Assembly (NCBI RefSeq): GCF_025263685.1
Contig: NZ_CP092109.1
Location: 620,001-684,000 of the forward strand
DNA from: Geoalkalibacter halelectricus
Lineage (GTDB): Bacteria > Desulfobacterota > Desulfuromonadia > Desulfuromonadales > Geoalkalibacteraceae
DNA length: 64,000 bases
Reading direction: 5' to 3'
Below, in pieces: positions 17,165-26,014 of this stretch (positions are counted from its first letter, which is position 1; the number at the start of each line of letters is the position of its first letter). The position numbers and the translations under genes were made by a program. Under the pieces are notes generated by a model. It was not told the origin of the DNA. It made no database searches and worked only from the letters and a program-made list of their open reading frames with translations.

Positions 17165-19168
17165 CTACCGTCGATAATGAAAAGTCCTATTTTGCTGATA
17201 ATAATCGTCCGGCGCGAGAAAGGGTCGCAGCGGCTCCGTGCGCCCGGCGGCGCCCACAGCCGGCAGGGTCACCATGTTGTCGGCCAGAACCCGGGTGCGC
17301 TTGGGGTTGCCCGGCACCAGGTCCGTATGGCCGTCGGGGATGCGCAGCTCGGGATGATCGAAGGGGGCGCGCGCAAAACGCACCCGCTCGTCGGTCAGAG
17401 CGAGCATAAAATCGACCAACGCCTGCCGGTTGGCGGCCCCGGGCGAGCCAGGCGGTCCCTGCAAGGCGCCCAGGGGATTCATCTCGGGATCGAGATCGGC
17501 CAGGTTTTCCTGATGGAAATTGCCGCCGCGGGCATAGAAATCCACAATCTGCATGAGCGTCAGCATGCCGCCGTCGTGCATGTAGGGGCCGGTCAGCTCG
17601 ACATTGCGCAAGCCCGGAGTCTTGAAGGCACCATTGACAGCGACCCGGGTGGTTGCGACCGAAATCTCGTCGCAGATGGTGGGCGGCTCATCCTGAAAAT
17701 CATTGATGCAGCCCGGTTGACCCAGGGGCGGAAAACCAAGCAACGCTTCGCCGATAAAATAATGATAGCTAAACGCCAGGGGCATGCGTTCGCCATTGGT
17801 CAGCGTGATATGCGGGGGCGCATTGCGCCCGCGTCCAAGGTCGTCGTTGGTCGGCGTCACCCCGATGTTGTAGAAACCGATATCATAATTGGCAAATTCG
17901 TTGTTGCCCATGCGCATGGTTTCGATGATGCCTTCCTCGCGCGCGAAGCTCACCGAGGCGCCGGTCATCTCCGGGCCGATATGGCAGGCGGTGCAGCCCA
18001 GGGTTTCGAAAAAGAGGATGCGGCCGGCTTCGGCACTTGGAGACAGCGGGTTGTTGTCGGGGTCAAGGTTCCACAGGTCAAAGGGGGTGCGGTCGGCGAT
18101 CAGCGTCGCCTGGTAGAGCTGAACGGCCAGCCCGAAGAACAGGGAGAAGTTCTGCTCCATGTGGCTGTAGCCGCTCTCATGATCGGGACCGTTCCAGAAT
18201 TCGGGGTGAAACGTGGCACGAATCAAATCGCCGTACGTGGTGGCCAGACCCTGGCCGCTGCTGTGGCGCAAAGCGCCCAGAGCGCTGTCCTGGGGATGGA
18301 CCTGCTGTTTGGCCAGCGGGCGCAGTGAAAGCATCTTTTTGCCCACATCGGGCCAGCGGCGGCCGATCCAGGACATCTCGCCCGTATCCAGGGGCGGCCC
18401 GACCGCCTGAGACGCCAGGCTGGCGTTTTCGAGGACATAATCCGAGGTCAGATCATCGACCAGACTTTGCGCGCGCAGGCTGCCGCCCTCATTGATGTAC
18501 ACCACCGCATCGGGGCTCTGGTTGAGCGGCCCGAAGGGGTCAACGCCGTTGAAGAAGGGATGGGCGCGCCCGTCCCAGAAATTGGCGAAGTTGAACACCG
18601 CGTTGATGACCGTGGGTGCGGTGCGCGGCGTGTTTTGGCGCACATTGCGTGCATTGTGGACGAAGGTATCGTCGCGCACGTGCACGCCGGGCTCTTCAGC
18701 CTGCCCTTCGACAATGCCGAGCAGACGGGTGCGATTGACACCCTGCGTACCGACCCGATCATCGCGCCGCACGGTGCGCGCGGACGTTTCCAAATCCGGG
18801 TGTTCGGCAAACTGCACGAAGGGAAAATCTTCGATACGCAGATCCGTGTTGGCTCGCCCGTCCTGAAACCGGTCGTCCACACCGGGATGCAGGGTGTTGC
18901 GCACCCGGCTGTCGGTGCCGGCATGGTGATGGCAGGTGGCGCAAGCGGTCATCCCGTCGCTGCCCACCTGCATGTCCCAGAACAGCGCCTTGCCCAACTG
19001 AATGGCTGTCGCGCGGTCGGCGACGTACATGTCGAGGTTGGGCGGCTCGGGCACCGGCACGTTGAAAGGCGCGAAAGCGGTCTGCTGGGCCAGGGCCGGC
19101 AGGGCAAGCAGCAGGCCAGTCAAAACCAGGGCAGGCAGAATAAAATTAAGAAACAGGCGATGTTTCAT
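17165..19168 (-). CDS. Di-heme cytochrome c peroxidase / MauG-like protein
   Basis: 667 residues. Periplasmic di-heme protein of the CcpA/MauG superfamily, which reduces H2O2 or oxidises partner proteins. The signal peptide ends LPALAQQ. Two c-type heme sites are seen: [13 protein letters not shown] (first domain) and [12 protein letters not shown] (second domain). GVNRTRLLG and [18 protein letters not shown] are typical of the family. It is longer than the ~330-350 residues of classical CCPs, mainly through extra sequence between the hemes. The ATG at 19168 is used because GGAGG lies 4 bp before it; the upstream GTG would put that site inside the gene. It lies 22 bp after the oxidase at 19191. 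Confidence 0.88.
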   Translation of the reverse strand: MKHRLFLNFILPALVLTGLLLALPALAQQTAFAPFNVPVPEPPNLDMYVADRATAIQLGKALFWDMQVGSDGMTACATCHHHAGTDSRVRNTLHPGVDDRFQDGRANTDLRIEDFPFVQFAEHPDLETSARTVRRDDRVGTQGVNRTRLLGIVEGQAEEPGVHVRDDTFVHNARNVRQNTPRTAPTVINAVFNFANFWDGRAHPFFNGVDPFGPLNQSPDAVVYINEGGSLRAQSLVDDLTSDYVLENASLASQAVGPPLDTGEMSWIGRRWPDVGKKMLSLRPLAKQQVHPQDSALGALRHSSGQGLATTYGDLIRATFHPEFWNGPDHESGYSHMEQNFSLFFGLAVQLYQATLIADRTPFDLWNLDPDNNPLSPSAEAGRILFFETLGCTACHIGPEMTGASVSFAREEGIIETMRMGNNEFANYDIGFYNIGVTPTNDDLGRGRNAPPHITLTNGERMPLAFSYHYFIGEALLGFPPLGQPGCINDFQDEPPTICDEISVATTRVAVNGAFKTPGLRNVELTGPYMHDGGMLTLMQIVDFYARGGNFHQENLADLDPEMNPLGALQGPPGSPGAANRQALVDFMLALTDERVRFARAPFDHPELRIPDGHTDLVPGNPKRTRVLADNMVTLPAVGAAGRTEPLRPFLAPDDYYQQNRTFHYRR

Positions 19169-19190
19169 GGGGCCTCCGTCCACCTAACCT

Positions 19191-20771
19191 TTACCCAGGA
19201 ATGGGCACCCTGATGGGCAAAAACACCGATTGCAGGACACGAGAAGTGTTCACATCCGCATCCCCCAACCAATGATGGTATTCGACAATGACACGATGCT
19301 CGCGAAAACCGGGTTCGCCATCCGTGTCGCCTGCAAGCGGATCTACTGAATCAATCAGGATATCCCAGCGTTGCGCGGTGGTGAGCGTGAAAAAGCGGAA
19401 TCCGTTTGCGTCCTGCGGGAGTTCGGACAGGCGAAACGGCTGCGAATAGGAGCCAAAACCCGCCCGGCCCAGGGTGCGGGCATCCGCCGCGATGACCGTG
19501 CCGTCGACGCTGGCCGGGAAGCGCCATACGGTAGTGCAATAACTGGCGTTGAGGGCACGAATGAGCAGTTTTTCCCCTGGATTATAGATGGGGCGGATGA
19601 AGTTGTAGAGGGCCCCGAGAGATTCATTATCTTTGATTCGTGGGCTGTCTAGCGGATCTTCTTCGTCCGGGTCGATCGGGTTGTCCAATACACCATGAAC
19701 AGTTCCGTTTTCTCCATTTCCAACGGTCACCCCCGTCACCACGAAGAAATACTCACTGTTTAAAAAATCATTAAAATGGGGATTTTCGGGATCATTGGCC
19801 AGCATGAAAACCGGATTTCCGTCCTCATCCACTTCAGGGTCTGGAATACCGGCAGACCGATGCAGGTGCTGGCCGCCAAAACCATGCCAGCGCACATCGA
19901 TGTCATCAACCACCCAGAAGGTCTCGGTATGGTAGTAAGTCGGCGCATTACCCACGAGGGTGAAGCCGGGGCCACCGTCGGCATAGGGTGCCTCCGGCGC
20001 ATCAGCCGGTGCGTCCGGCGGCAATATCTGAGGCCTCGGGGTGTCAATGATCAGCGGCCCATACATGCCCAATTCGAAATGCAATACGGTGTTTCGGTGG
20101 CAGTGGTAAAAATAGGTGCCGGCCTCGGCCGCTTTCCACTGATAGTGGTACTCGCCGCCCTCACCGCCAACATCTTCATCGCCATCGCCACCAAGATCCC
20201 CACCAACCTCCATCGTCAAATGGCCGACGCCGTCATTGACCGGTGTGGGCTCGATACCATGATGATGGATGGTATGGACGCCGTGGCTGTTGCTCATAAG
20301 AGTGTGAACGATGGCGCCTTCGGGGACGCGAATAGTCGGGGCCGGCCATCTTTCAGGAGGCTCGACGTCTTCGCCCTCAAAGCCATTGGTGCCATGGAAA
20401 CTCCAAACACGCACATCGTTATTCGCTTGGACATCACCAGGGGGGAAAATATCGACGGTACGGGCACGGCCGGAGCGGAAGAAGAATTGATTCGGCTCAA
20501 CCCGGTCTGGGGTGGGGAATTCGTCGCCCGCCTCCCCGCCAGTTGCAGCAATGACCGGCAAAAACCCATCTGAGAAAAGGTTAGCCGCACGGATGCGGTT
20601 CGCAGTCGCATTCTCGGGATTGAGCAATCCAGCCCGTGTTGGATTTTCCCTTGCAGCAGCAATAAGGCCGCGCGTGTTGGGCACATCGGAGAAAAAACCC
20701 TCAAATTCAGCAAGCTCAATGGGGTCGTTGGGGTTGAATGGACTCCCCAGGTCGCGTGGAATTCTTGCCAT
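19191..20771 (-). CDS. Multicopper-oxidase-like protein carrying the type 1 Cu motif, no signal peptide
   Basis: 526 residues with cupredoxin domains. The N-terminal domain holds two copper motifs, VHTIHHHGIEP and YFYHCHRNTVLHFELGM (HCH-x5-H-x4-M, with the type 1 Cu Cys). The second domain (GEKLLIRALNASY...QRWDILID) is cupredoxin-like without ligands. The HxxHxH-type motif of a full laccase is missing here but present in the gene just upstream (20805). There is no signal peptide, although copper oxidases work outside the cytoplasm. Export piggy-backed on the Tat-exported partner is therefore likely (inference). The substrate is unknown. Confidence 0.85.
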   Translation of the reverse strand: MARIPRDLGSPFNPNDPIELAEFEGFFSDVPNTRGLIAAARENPTRAGLLNPENATANRIRAANLFSDGFLPVIAATGGEAGDEFPTPDRVEPNQFFFRSGRARTVDIFPPGDVQANNDVRVWSFHGTNGFEGEDVEPPERWPAPTIRVPEGAIVHTLMSNSHGVHTIHHHGIEPTPVNDGVGHLTMEVGGDLGGDGDEDVGGEGGEYHYQWKAAEAGTYFYHCHRNTVLHFELGMYGPLIIDTPRPQILPPDAPADAPEAPYADGGPGFTLVGNAPTYYHTETFWVVDDIDVRWHGFGGQHLHRSAGIPDPEVDEDGNPVFMLANDPENPHFNDFLNSEYFFVVTGVTVGNGENGTVHGVLDNPIDPDEEDPLDSPRIKDNESLGALYNFIRPIYNPGEKLLIRALNASYCTTVWRFPASVDGTVIAADARTLGRAGFGSYSQPFRLSELPQDANGFRFFTLTTAQRWDILIDSVDPLAGDTDGEPGFREHRVIVEYHHWLGDADVNTSRVLQSVFLPIRVPIPG

Positions 20772-20804
20772 GACTATAGTCTCCTTGGATCAAGGTTAAG
20801 ATTG

Positions 20805-22460
20805 TTACCGCAACCGCAGTGGCACGGTGCGCACGGCATGGACAACGACATGATCATCACCGTTGCCATTGTCATCGCTGTGACCATGGTGCATCAACGT
20901 AACGAAGCGCCGCCCCAGAGCCTTCAGCGCTCTGCCGCGGAACCTGAAGCGACCGTCCGTCCCCACCCTGATGCTGCCGGTGATCATCGGGCCGCTCGCG
21001 CCGCCGGCATGCAGGTGCAGGAAAAGCGGGTCACTGTCACTGGGGCTGGCTACGGTGAAGCGCCCTTCAACAACGAGTTGCCCGGTTTTGACGCGCAGGT
21101 CGGCGCGGTCAATGAGAATGACGCCGGTGGCCGGGTCGGTCGGGTCAAAGTCGGCATCAATCTGCCAATGGGTGGTAATCCCATGGGGGTAGTTGCCCCC
21201 GGCAGCCGTGTTGGTGATTTCGTTGTGGTCGTGCATGGGGTAAACCAGCGGGAAGCGTTCGTCCACCGGCGGCCAGGCCTTGCGCCCCCCCCCCACGACA
21301 TCGGCATCAACTGGGATGTCCGGCGGGATAGTAAAGGGGTGCAGCACATCTTTGATGCCGCCCGGTTCCAAGGCCCAGGTATCGATCATGAACAAATTGG
21401 TTTCAAGCTTGGGAAAGGTCTCCGCGGGCCGCATGATATTGTTGTGCGACAGGGGGAAGACATGGGTGCCGTGAATATGCGGGGAGTGCCACATGTTGCC
21501 GGCATTGAGAGTTCGGACCAGCATGGGCTGGCCCACGGTGCCCTTAAAGGAGACATTTGATTGCATGTCGTAAACGGCATTGGCGATGATGATGCGCCCG
21601 TCGTCCGTGTCATGGACAACATCCATCTCGTCGCTGTGATGGGAGTGTTGGGCGCCGAAAAACCCGCTCTTGCCGTTGATGGTGAAATAGTCGGGAAGAA
21701 AACGATTCCCCCCAACGAAGGTCATGAAAGTACTGCTGGGAAGAGCTGTGGCGCTCTCTGCAACATCCCCAAACTTTTCGCTATCGATCACATTGAACAC
21801 CCAGATGGTGTTGCGCGCCATATCCCAGGGATTGCCAGGCGAGAAATGCGGCGCAGTGCCGAGATCGTTGAAGAGCTTCTGGATGTTGCTGGTGGGGCTG
21901 AGATAAGGGGTGTTATTGCCGACCGGATTGGCCATCGACACCAGTACTCCGTGCAGGCCCATCATGCGATTGATGGGGGCGTTCTCCGGATCAAGATACA
22001 TATAGGTGCCGGGCGCCGGGGCGGTGAATTCGATATCCACACGGTCATCGTGAGGCACAACCACCGAATCCATCTGCGTGCCATTGACCGTCAAGGTTAC
22101 CCCAGGAATGGCAAAACGGTGCGTTCTGGTGCCAGCAATGCTGTTGGTGATCCTCAGGCGAATGCGGTCGCCAGCCAGCGCGACCAGGGCCGGGCCGGGG
22201 ATGCGCGCGGCGGTGATGTGATGCTCCATGCCCTCGCCTTCATGGTCATCGTCATCGATCTTGAACGCCCACATGGGAACCGGAATACCGTCGACCATTT
22301 CGGCGTCGACCGCGACCATCTCCAGTTCGAGCCGATCCAGACCAAAGCTTGACGCATGCGCCTGAGAGCCGCGCCAGAACGCGGGCCAGTCGGCCATGCT
22401 GCCCACGGCCACCACAGCCAGGCCTGTCGAAGTGAATTTAAGAAAGTCTCGTCTTTTCAT
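20805..22460 (-). CDS. Tat-exported multicopper-oxidase-like protein, complementary half
   Basis: 551 residues. Starts MKRRDFLKFTSTGLAVVAVG, a twin-arginine signal. The cupredoxin domains contain NMWHSPHIHGTHVFPL (HxxHxH motif) and YPMHDHNEIT, where the usual HCH reads HDH, so the type 1 Cu Cys is absent. The corresponding motif of the first domain is also degenerate (YLDPENAPINRMMG). The last ~95 residues (LRVKTGQLVVEG...FRFRGRAL...PLRLR) resemble the C-terminal module of the neighbouring modular proteins. It lies 33 bp before the second oxidase gene. The two together hold the four H-x-H motifs of one trinuclear copper site. Confidence 0.86.
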   Translation of the reverse strand: MKRRDFLKFTSTGLAVVAVGSMADWPAFWRGSQAHASSFGLDRLELEMVAVDAEMVDGIPVPMWAFKIDDDDHEGEGMEHHITAARIPGPALVALAGDRIRLRITNSIAGTRTHRFAIPGVTLTVNGTQMDSVVVPHDDRVDIEFTAPAPGTYMYLDPENAPINRMMGLHGVLVSMANPVGNNTPYLSPTSNIQKLFNDLGTAPHFSPGNPWDMARNTIWVFNVIDSEKFGDVAESATALPSSTFMTFVGGNRFLPDYFTINGKSGFFGAQHSHHSDEMDVVHDTDDGRIIIANAVYDMQSNVSFKGTVGQPMLVRTLNAGNMWHSPHIHGTHVFPLSHNNIMRPAETFPKLETNLFMIDTWALEPGGIKDVLHPFTIPPDIPVDADVVGGGRKAWPPVDERFPLVYPMHDHNEITNTAAGGNYPHGITTHWQIDADFDPTDPATGVILIDRADLRVKTGQLVVEGRFTVASPSDSDPLFLHLHAGGASGPMITGSIRVGTDGRFRFRGRALKALGRRFVTLMHHGHSDDNGNGDDHVVVHAVRTVPLRLR

Positions 22461-22527
22461 GGCTGCCCTTCCTTGTTGTTGATTTGTCTAAAACTCTCTC
22501 AGTTCAATACTGAACATTATTTTTATT

Positions 22528-24642
22528 TCAGCGTAAAACAACTGGAATGCTGTATGTCTGTGCGCCAATGGCCGAACGCACCGTCACATTGGGCAAAAAG
22601 CCCGGGGAAAACAAGGGCTTACCCTGAATTCCCCAGACTCCACCGGTGGTTTTGACATTTTCGGCAATTACCGGAGTTTCCAGGTTGCCGCGCACCTGCG
22701 CGTCGGGGTTGCCGCTGTTAACCACGCTGACATAGGTATTGCCGGCGAAAATCGCGTCGATGGCACCGTCCAGATCAAGCACACCCAACGCACCGGCGAA
22801 TAGCAGATCATCAAATGCATTTAAATCACCGCGGATATCCAGACGGCCGTCGATGACTTCACATCTGGGCGGGTTGGGGAAGATAAAGGGATTGCCGCAC
22901 AAGCGAAAGATGACCGGTTGACCCGGACCATCCACATGCAGGTTGACGGCGGTGATATTGTCCTGCGGGGGCGGCGAGATGCCGTCAAGGGTCAGGCGAT
23001 AGTCGATGGACTGCGGACCGGCTGAGAGAGCCACCTGCCCGGTCATGGCCGTATCGCCTGTGCCGCTCAAACGCGCATGCGGTCCGGCCATGATTGTCAG
23101 AGTATTCGGAGTATCGTCATCCGCCATGGTCTGGTCGGTGGTGCCGCTGATATGCCATTTACCGGTCCTGACACGGAAATCGGCGCGCTCGACCTGCAAA
23201 TCCTCGATCACCACGTTGACGGCGGCCGGTGCGGACATCAGCCCGCCCGTATCCTGCACCACGTAGTGGAAGGTATCAATCCCTGCGGCGGCGGTCGAAG
23301 GGAGATAGCGAAACAGGCTCTGCCCGGAGGCCAAACGGGTGATGCGGCGAATACTGCCTTCGTTCAGCGTTCGCGGCTGTGTGAGCAGCGGCATGTTCGT
23401 CTCAGCGCGGCGATAAACGCCCTCGATCGGGTCGGCCAGAGCGATGGCCATGGGATCAACGCCGTGGACGTTGTCGTCGCCGAGCGGATCGAGGGCGTCG
23501 AGATCAACCCCGGCGAACACGTCAATATCCACCACCGAGCGCCCCTTGAGCAAGCCGACGGTGACTTCCGGCGCGGCGGGGGGTACATTGGGATCACCGT
23601 TGAAAATCTTGCCGACCACCTGGAAAAGATTTGTTTCGAGGATTTGGGTCTCGTCTGCTGCATTCAGAAAGAAATTTTCCGGTGGATTCAGAAGCTCAAT
23701 ACGGAAATAAGCGACTTCTTCCAGCCCCCCATCAAGAAGCTCAATTTCAGGGCCAGGGGTCACGGGCTGAAAAATACCCACAGGAGGCGTGCCTGGTACC
23801 AGCGGGGCGAAGGGAAGACCGATGTACAGATCACCGTTGGCGGCTTCTACCGGACCACCCAGGAAATCATCGGTATTAAATTCAAGGGTCGGCACCAGAA
23901 ACGGCCCAATGGTGCGTCCGTCCTGATTGACTATGGCGCCAAAGGGGCCTTCGTCCTCATCCGGCGAAAACAGGTCGTCGGGACCTGGCAGTTGAAAATC
24001 AACCCGGTTGTTCATAGCGACCAGAAAATTCTGCACATCGCCTGCCAGCTTGCCCACATCCTGGGTCTGGTTAATGGAGCGGCGGCCCGGATCGTCAATC
24101 ACATAGTCAACTGTGCCGAAGGGGTGCGTCACCCGGTAGGTGCCGGGAACCGGCACATCGATGCGCAGGCGAATGCGGCTGGAAACCGCCTGGTTGCCCT
24201 CGACCAGAGCGCCGATTCCGGCCCCCTCGCCCGCCAGACGCAGCACCAGCAGGGCAAAACCGCCCTGTTCCGCTCCGGTTTCCGGATCGGGCGTGCTGAG
24301 GTAGTTAAAGGCAGCCGTGGCTTCCCAGTAGCTAAGTCGGGACAAGTTGGTGAGAGAGGGCGGAAACTGCGGAAAGGTGACGCCGATGTTGCAGGGATTA
24401 ACGGTTCCGACTTCCTCGGAGATCAGAATATTTTGGTCAAGGCATTGCGCCAGCTTGAGACCCGTTTCATCCTCGTACCAGATGGGCAAACCGTTGGCGA
24501 GACTCACGGCGACCTGATGTGGATCGCCATCGAAAGTTATGCCATCGGAAACTTCCTCCAGCGTCGCAAACCCCGGAGCCGCAAAACAAAAAAACCACGC
24601 CAGGGCCACAAGCCCCGCTATCAATCTGCCCTGATAATCCAT
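22528..24642 (-). CDS. Large secreted modular protein with CHRD-like domain
   Basis: 704 residues. Signal peptide about 1-26 (ending AAPGFA). The shared N-terminal module at about 52-372 contains LPIWYEDETGLKLAQCLDQ with a later Cys, VTHPFGTVDY, INQTQDVG and YFRIEL...LFQVVGKIF. A cadherin/Big-like segment follows at about 380-480. The C-terminal module begins FRVRTGKWHISGTT and ends YSIPVVLR. Between these lies a divergent CHRD-like domain (AVNLHVDGPGQPVIFRLCGNP, YVSVVNSGNPDAQVRG). The ATG at 24642 follows CGGGAG. It is the first gene of the string that continues through both oxidases and the peroxidase. Confidence 0.8.
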   Translation of the reverse strand: MDYQGRLIAGLVALAWFFCFAAPGFATLEEVSDGITFDGDPHQVAVSLANGLPIWYEDETGLKLAQCLDQNILISEEVGTVNPCNIGVTFPQFPPSLTNLSRLSYWEATAAFNYLSTPDPETGAEQGGFALLVLRLAGEGAGIGALVEGNQAVSSRIRLRIDVPVPGTYRVTHPFGTVDYVIDDPGRRSINQTQDVGKLAGDVQNFLVAMNNRVDFQLPGPDDLFSPDEDEGPFGAIVNQDGRTIGPFLVPTLEFNTDDFLGGPVEAANGDLYIGLPFAPLVPGTPPVGIFQPVTPGPEIELLDGGLEEVAYFRIELLNPPENFFLNAADETQILETNLFQVVGKIFNGDPNVPPAAPEVTVGLLKGRSVVDIDVFAGVDLDALDPLGDDNVHGVDPMAIALADPIEGVYRRAETNMPLLTQPRTLNEGSIRRITRLASGQSLFRYLPSTAAAGIDTFHYVVQDTGGLMSAPAAVNVVIEDLQVERADFRVRTGKWHISGTTDQTMADDDTPNTLTIMAGPHARLSGTGDTAMTGQVALSAGPQSIDYRLTLDGISPPPQDNITAVNLHVDGPGQPVIFRLCGNPFIFPNPPRCEVIDGRLDIRGDLNAFDDLLFAGALGVLDLDGAIDAIFAGNTYVSVVNSGNPDAQVRGNLETPVIAENVKTTGGVWGIQGKPLFSPGFLPNVTVRSAIGAQTYSIPVVLR

Positions 24643-24685
24643 TGTGCAAGCTCCCGAAGGAAAATAGTTATTTGCCCCTCAAATC

Positions 24686-24702
24686 ATCACCCTTTTGGTC
24701 AA
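24686..24702 (-). promoter_or_regulatory. 17-bp conserved upstream motif, copy 2
   Basis: Minus-strand TTGACCAAAAGGGTGAT, 44-60 bp before the start codon of the gene at 24642. It differs at one base from the motif at 13937. Confidence 0.45.
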
Positions 24703-24829
24703 AATTCCCGGCCACATTCTTAATGAAAAAGACAGAAAAAGTGTTCTATCCGCCCATGCAATTACCACAGATCCAAAAAGGTTCGTGTTTCCGTTTGTCT
24801 ACATTAAATCAGGGAAGAGGAAAATCACT

Positions 24830-24867
24830 ATGGGGGCAATCCCCCAATTCTGGGTAGGAATTTCCTA
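24830..24867. promoter_or_regulatory. Putative regulator-binding element, partner of 8779
   Basis: ATGGGGGCAATCCCCCA followed by TGGGTAGGAATTTCCTA. The layout matches 8779-8818. It lies 187 bp upstream of the secreted-protein start at 24642. Confidence 0.5.
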
Positions 24868-24926
24868 TTCCTATCAAAAACAATCCCACACAAACAAGAT
24901 CGGGGAATTTCTTAGATACAAGTGAG

Positions 24927-24953
24927 GCAGGGGACGTTGTTGCGCTGTTGACT
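24927..24953 (+). repeat. 27-bp repeat, inverted partner of 3818-3844
   Basis: 25 of 27 bases match the reverse complement of 3818-3844. The following ~100 bp (to 25052) shows no gene. Confidence 0.6.
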
Positions 24954-25052
24954 TCTGCGCTTCGAGCAAGCAGTAACATTCACCCGGCGCGGGGTCGCAA
25001 CACCAACCTGCATAATTTTACACCAACACAATGAATCCGCCAGATCCGCTCT

Positions 25053-25173
25053 TTAGATTTTCCAGCTATCCGGATCGACCACACCAACGCGGATGGCGAA
25101 TTTGACCATATCGACGGGGCTGTTCAGGGCGAGCTTGCGGCCGATGGCGGCGCGGTGCTTTTCGACGGTTTTT
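25053..25173 (-). pseudogene. Remnant of a NarL/LuxR-type response regulator (C-terminal end only)
   Basis: Translates on the minus strand as KTVEKHRAAIGRKLALNS...PDSWKI with a proper stop. It is nearly the same as the last 39 residues of the intact regulator at 26015. The copy breaks off at 25173, where the similarity ends abruptly. It is probably the footprint of a duplication and deletion around the VapBC-like pair. Confidence 0.8.
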
Positions 25174-25258
25174 CGAATAGGAGACGCTATTGCGCCATTG
25201 CGTAAAGTATCTTGCCTTTGCGAAGTACGCGAAGCGGGTGGGAGGCCGATGGGACGTG

Positions 25259-25702
25259 TTACCTCAAGTCGGCAAGCAATACGATCTTTGGCGACTGCAA
25301 TGCCTGCAACCGCCGGTCATTCGTCAGAAAGTACCCACATCCGGCACTGATCGCGGTCGCTGCATGAATCGCATCGGGCAACCGTAGAGATGTATACTGC
25401 GCGCGAAGCTGCGCCGCCCAAACGAGAATATCGCGGTGCACCGGCACCACGTATAACAGCGGGCCATCCTGAATGGTCGCCTGGTAGATGGATACCAGCT
25501 TTTCATTTCCATCCATCATCGGCTTGACCAAGGCTTCACCTAGTGCCAGTTCACTGGAAACCGCCGCGGTTTGGCCAGACTCAATCAGATTGAACAGCAC
25601 GTCCAACAACCCGGAATAGTCCGCGTAACCCTCTAGTGCATAGATGAAGATGTTCGTGTCGAGATAGATTTTCTGGCCATTGAATATCGCCAAGTCCCTC
25701 AT
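25259..25702 (-). CDS. PIN-domain toxin (VapC-like)
   Basis: 147 residues. PIN-domain ribonuclease: KIYLDTNIFIYALEG provides the first acidic residue, SELALGEALVKP the second, LPDAIHAATAISAGC the third, and FLTNDRRLQAL the C-terminal motif. These are the usual four acidic positions. The ATG at 25702 overlaps the antitoxin stop (ATGA), which I prefer to the upstream GTG at 25708. It appears intact and would act as a site-specific RNase held in check by the partner. Confidence 0.9.
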   Translation of the reverse strand: MRDLAIFNGQKIYLDTNIFIYALEGYADYSGLLDVLFNLIESGQTAAVSSELALGEALVKPMMDGNEKLVSIYQATIQDGPLLYVVPVHRDILVWAAQLRAQYTSLRLPDAIHAATAISAGCGYFLTNDRRLQALQSPKIVLLADLR

Positions 25703-25923
25703 GGCCACTGATCCCGCTCATGGCGCAAAAACCGATCGACCTCCCCTGGGGAGGCAAAGCAACCTTTCCCGGCCCCGATAAGGTTGCGAAGGGACGGCTT
25801 TTGAGAAGGCGAACCCACCAGAATAATCACTTCGGCGCGGGTGCCTTCTTGCAGTTCGCTCGATTGTATCTCGATAATCCCACCGGACTTGATTATGACT
25901 TCCTTGCGCAGTGCCTGCTGCAT
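25699..25923 (-). CDS. Antitoxin partner of the PIN toxin
   Basis: 74 residues, starting MQQALRKEVIIKSGGIIEIQSSELQEG, a strand-rich N-terminus of AbrB-like type. The tail (NLIGAGKGCFASPGEVDRFLRHERDQW) resembles VapB-type toxin-binding arms. The assignment rests on size, order and the 4-bp overlap with the PIN gene; the exact antitoxin family is uncertain. Confidence 0.75.
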   Translation of the reverse strand: MQQALRKEVIIKSGGIIEIQSSELQEGTRAEVIILVGSPSQKPSLRNLIGAGKGCFASPGEVDRFLRHERDQWP

Positions 25924-26014
25924 GGCCGACCTTCTTTCTGCTGTATTATCAAGAACAAAACACCTTGGCTGCGAAGAATTTTATCGCGTGGGAGAGATCA
26001 AAGCAAGGAAGGCC

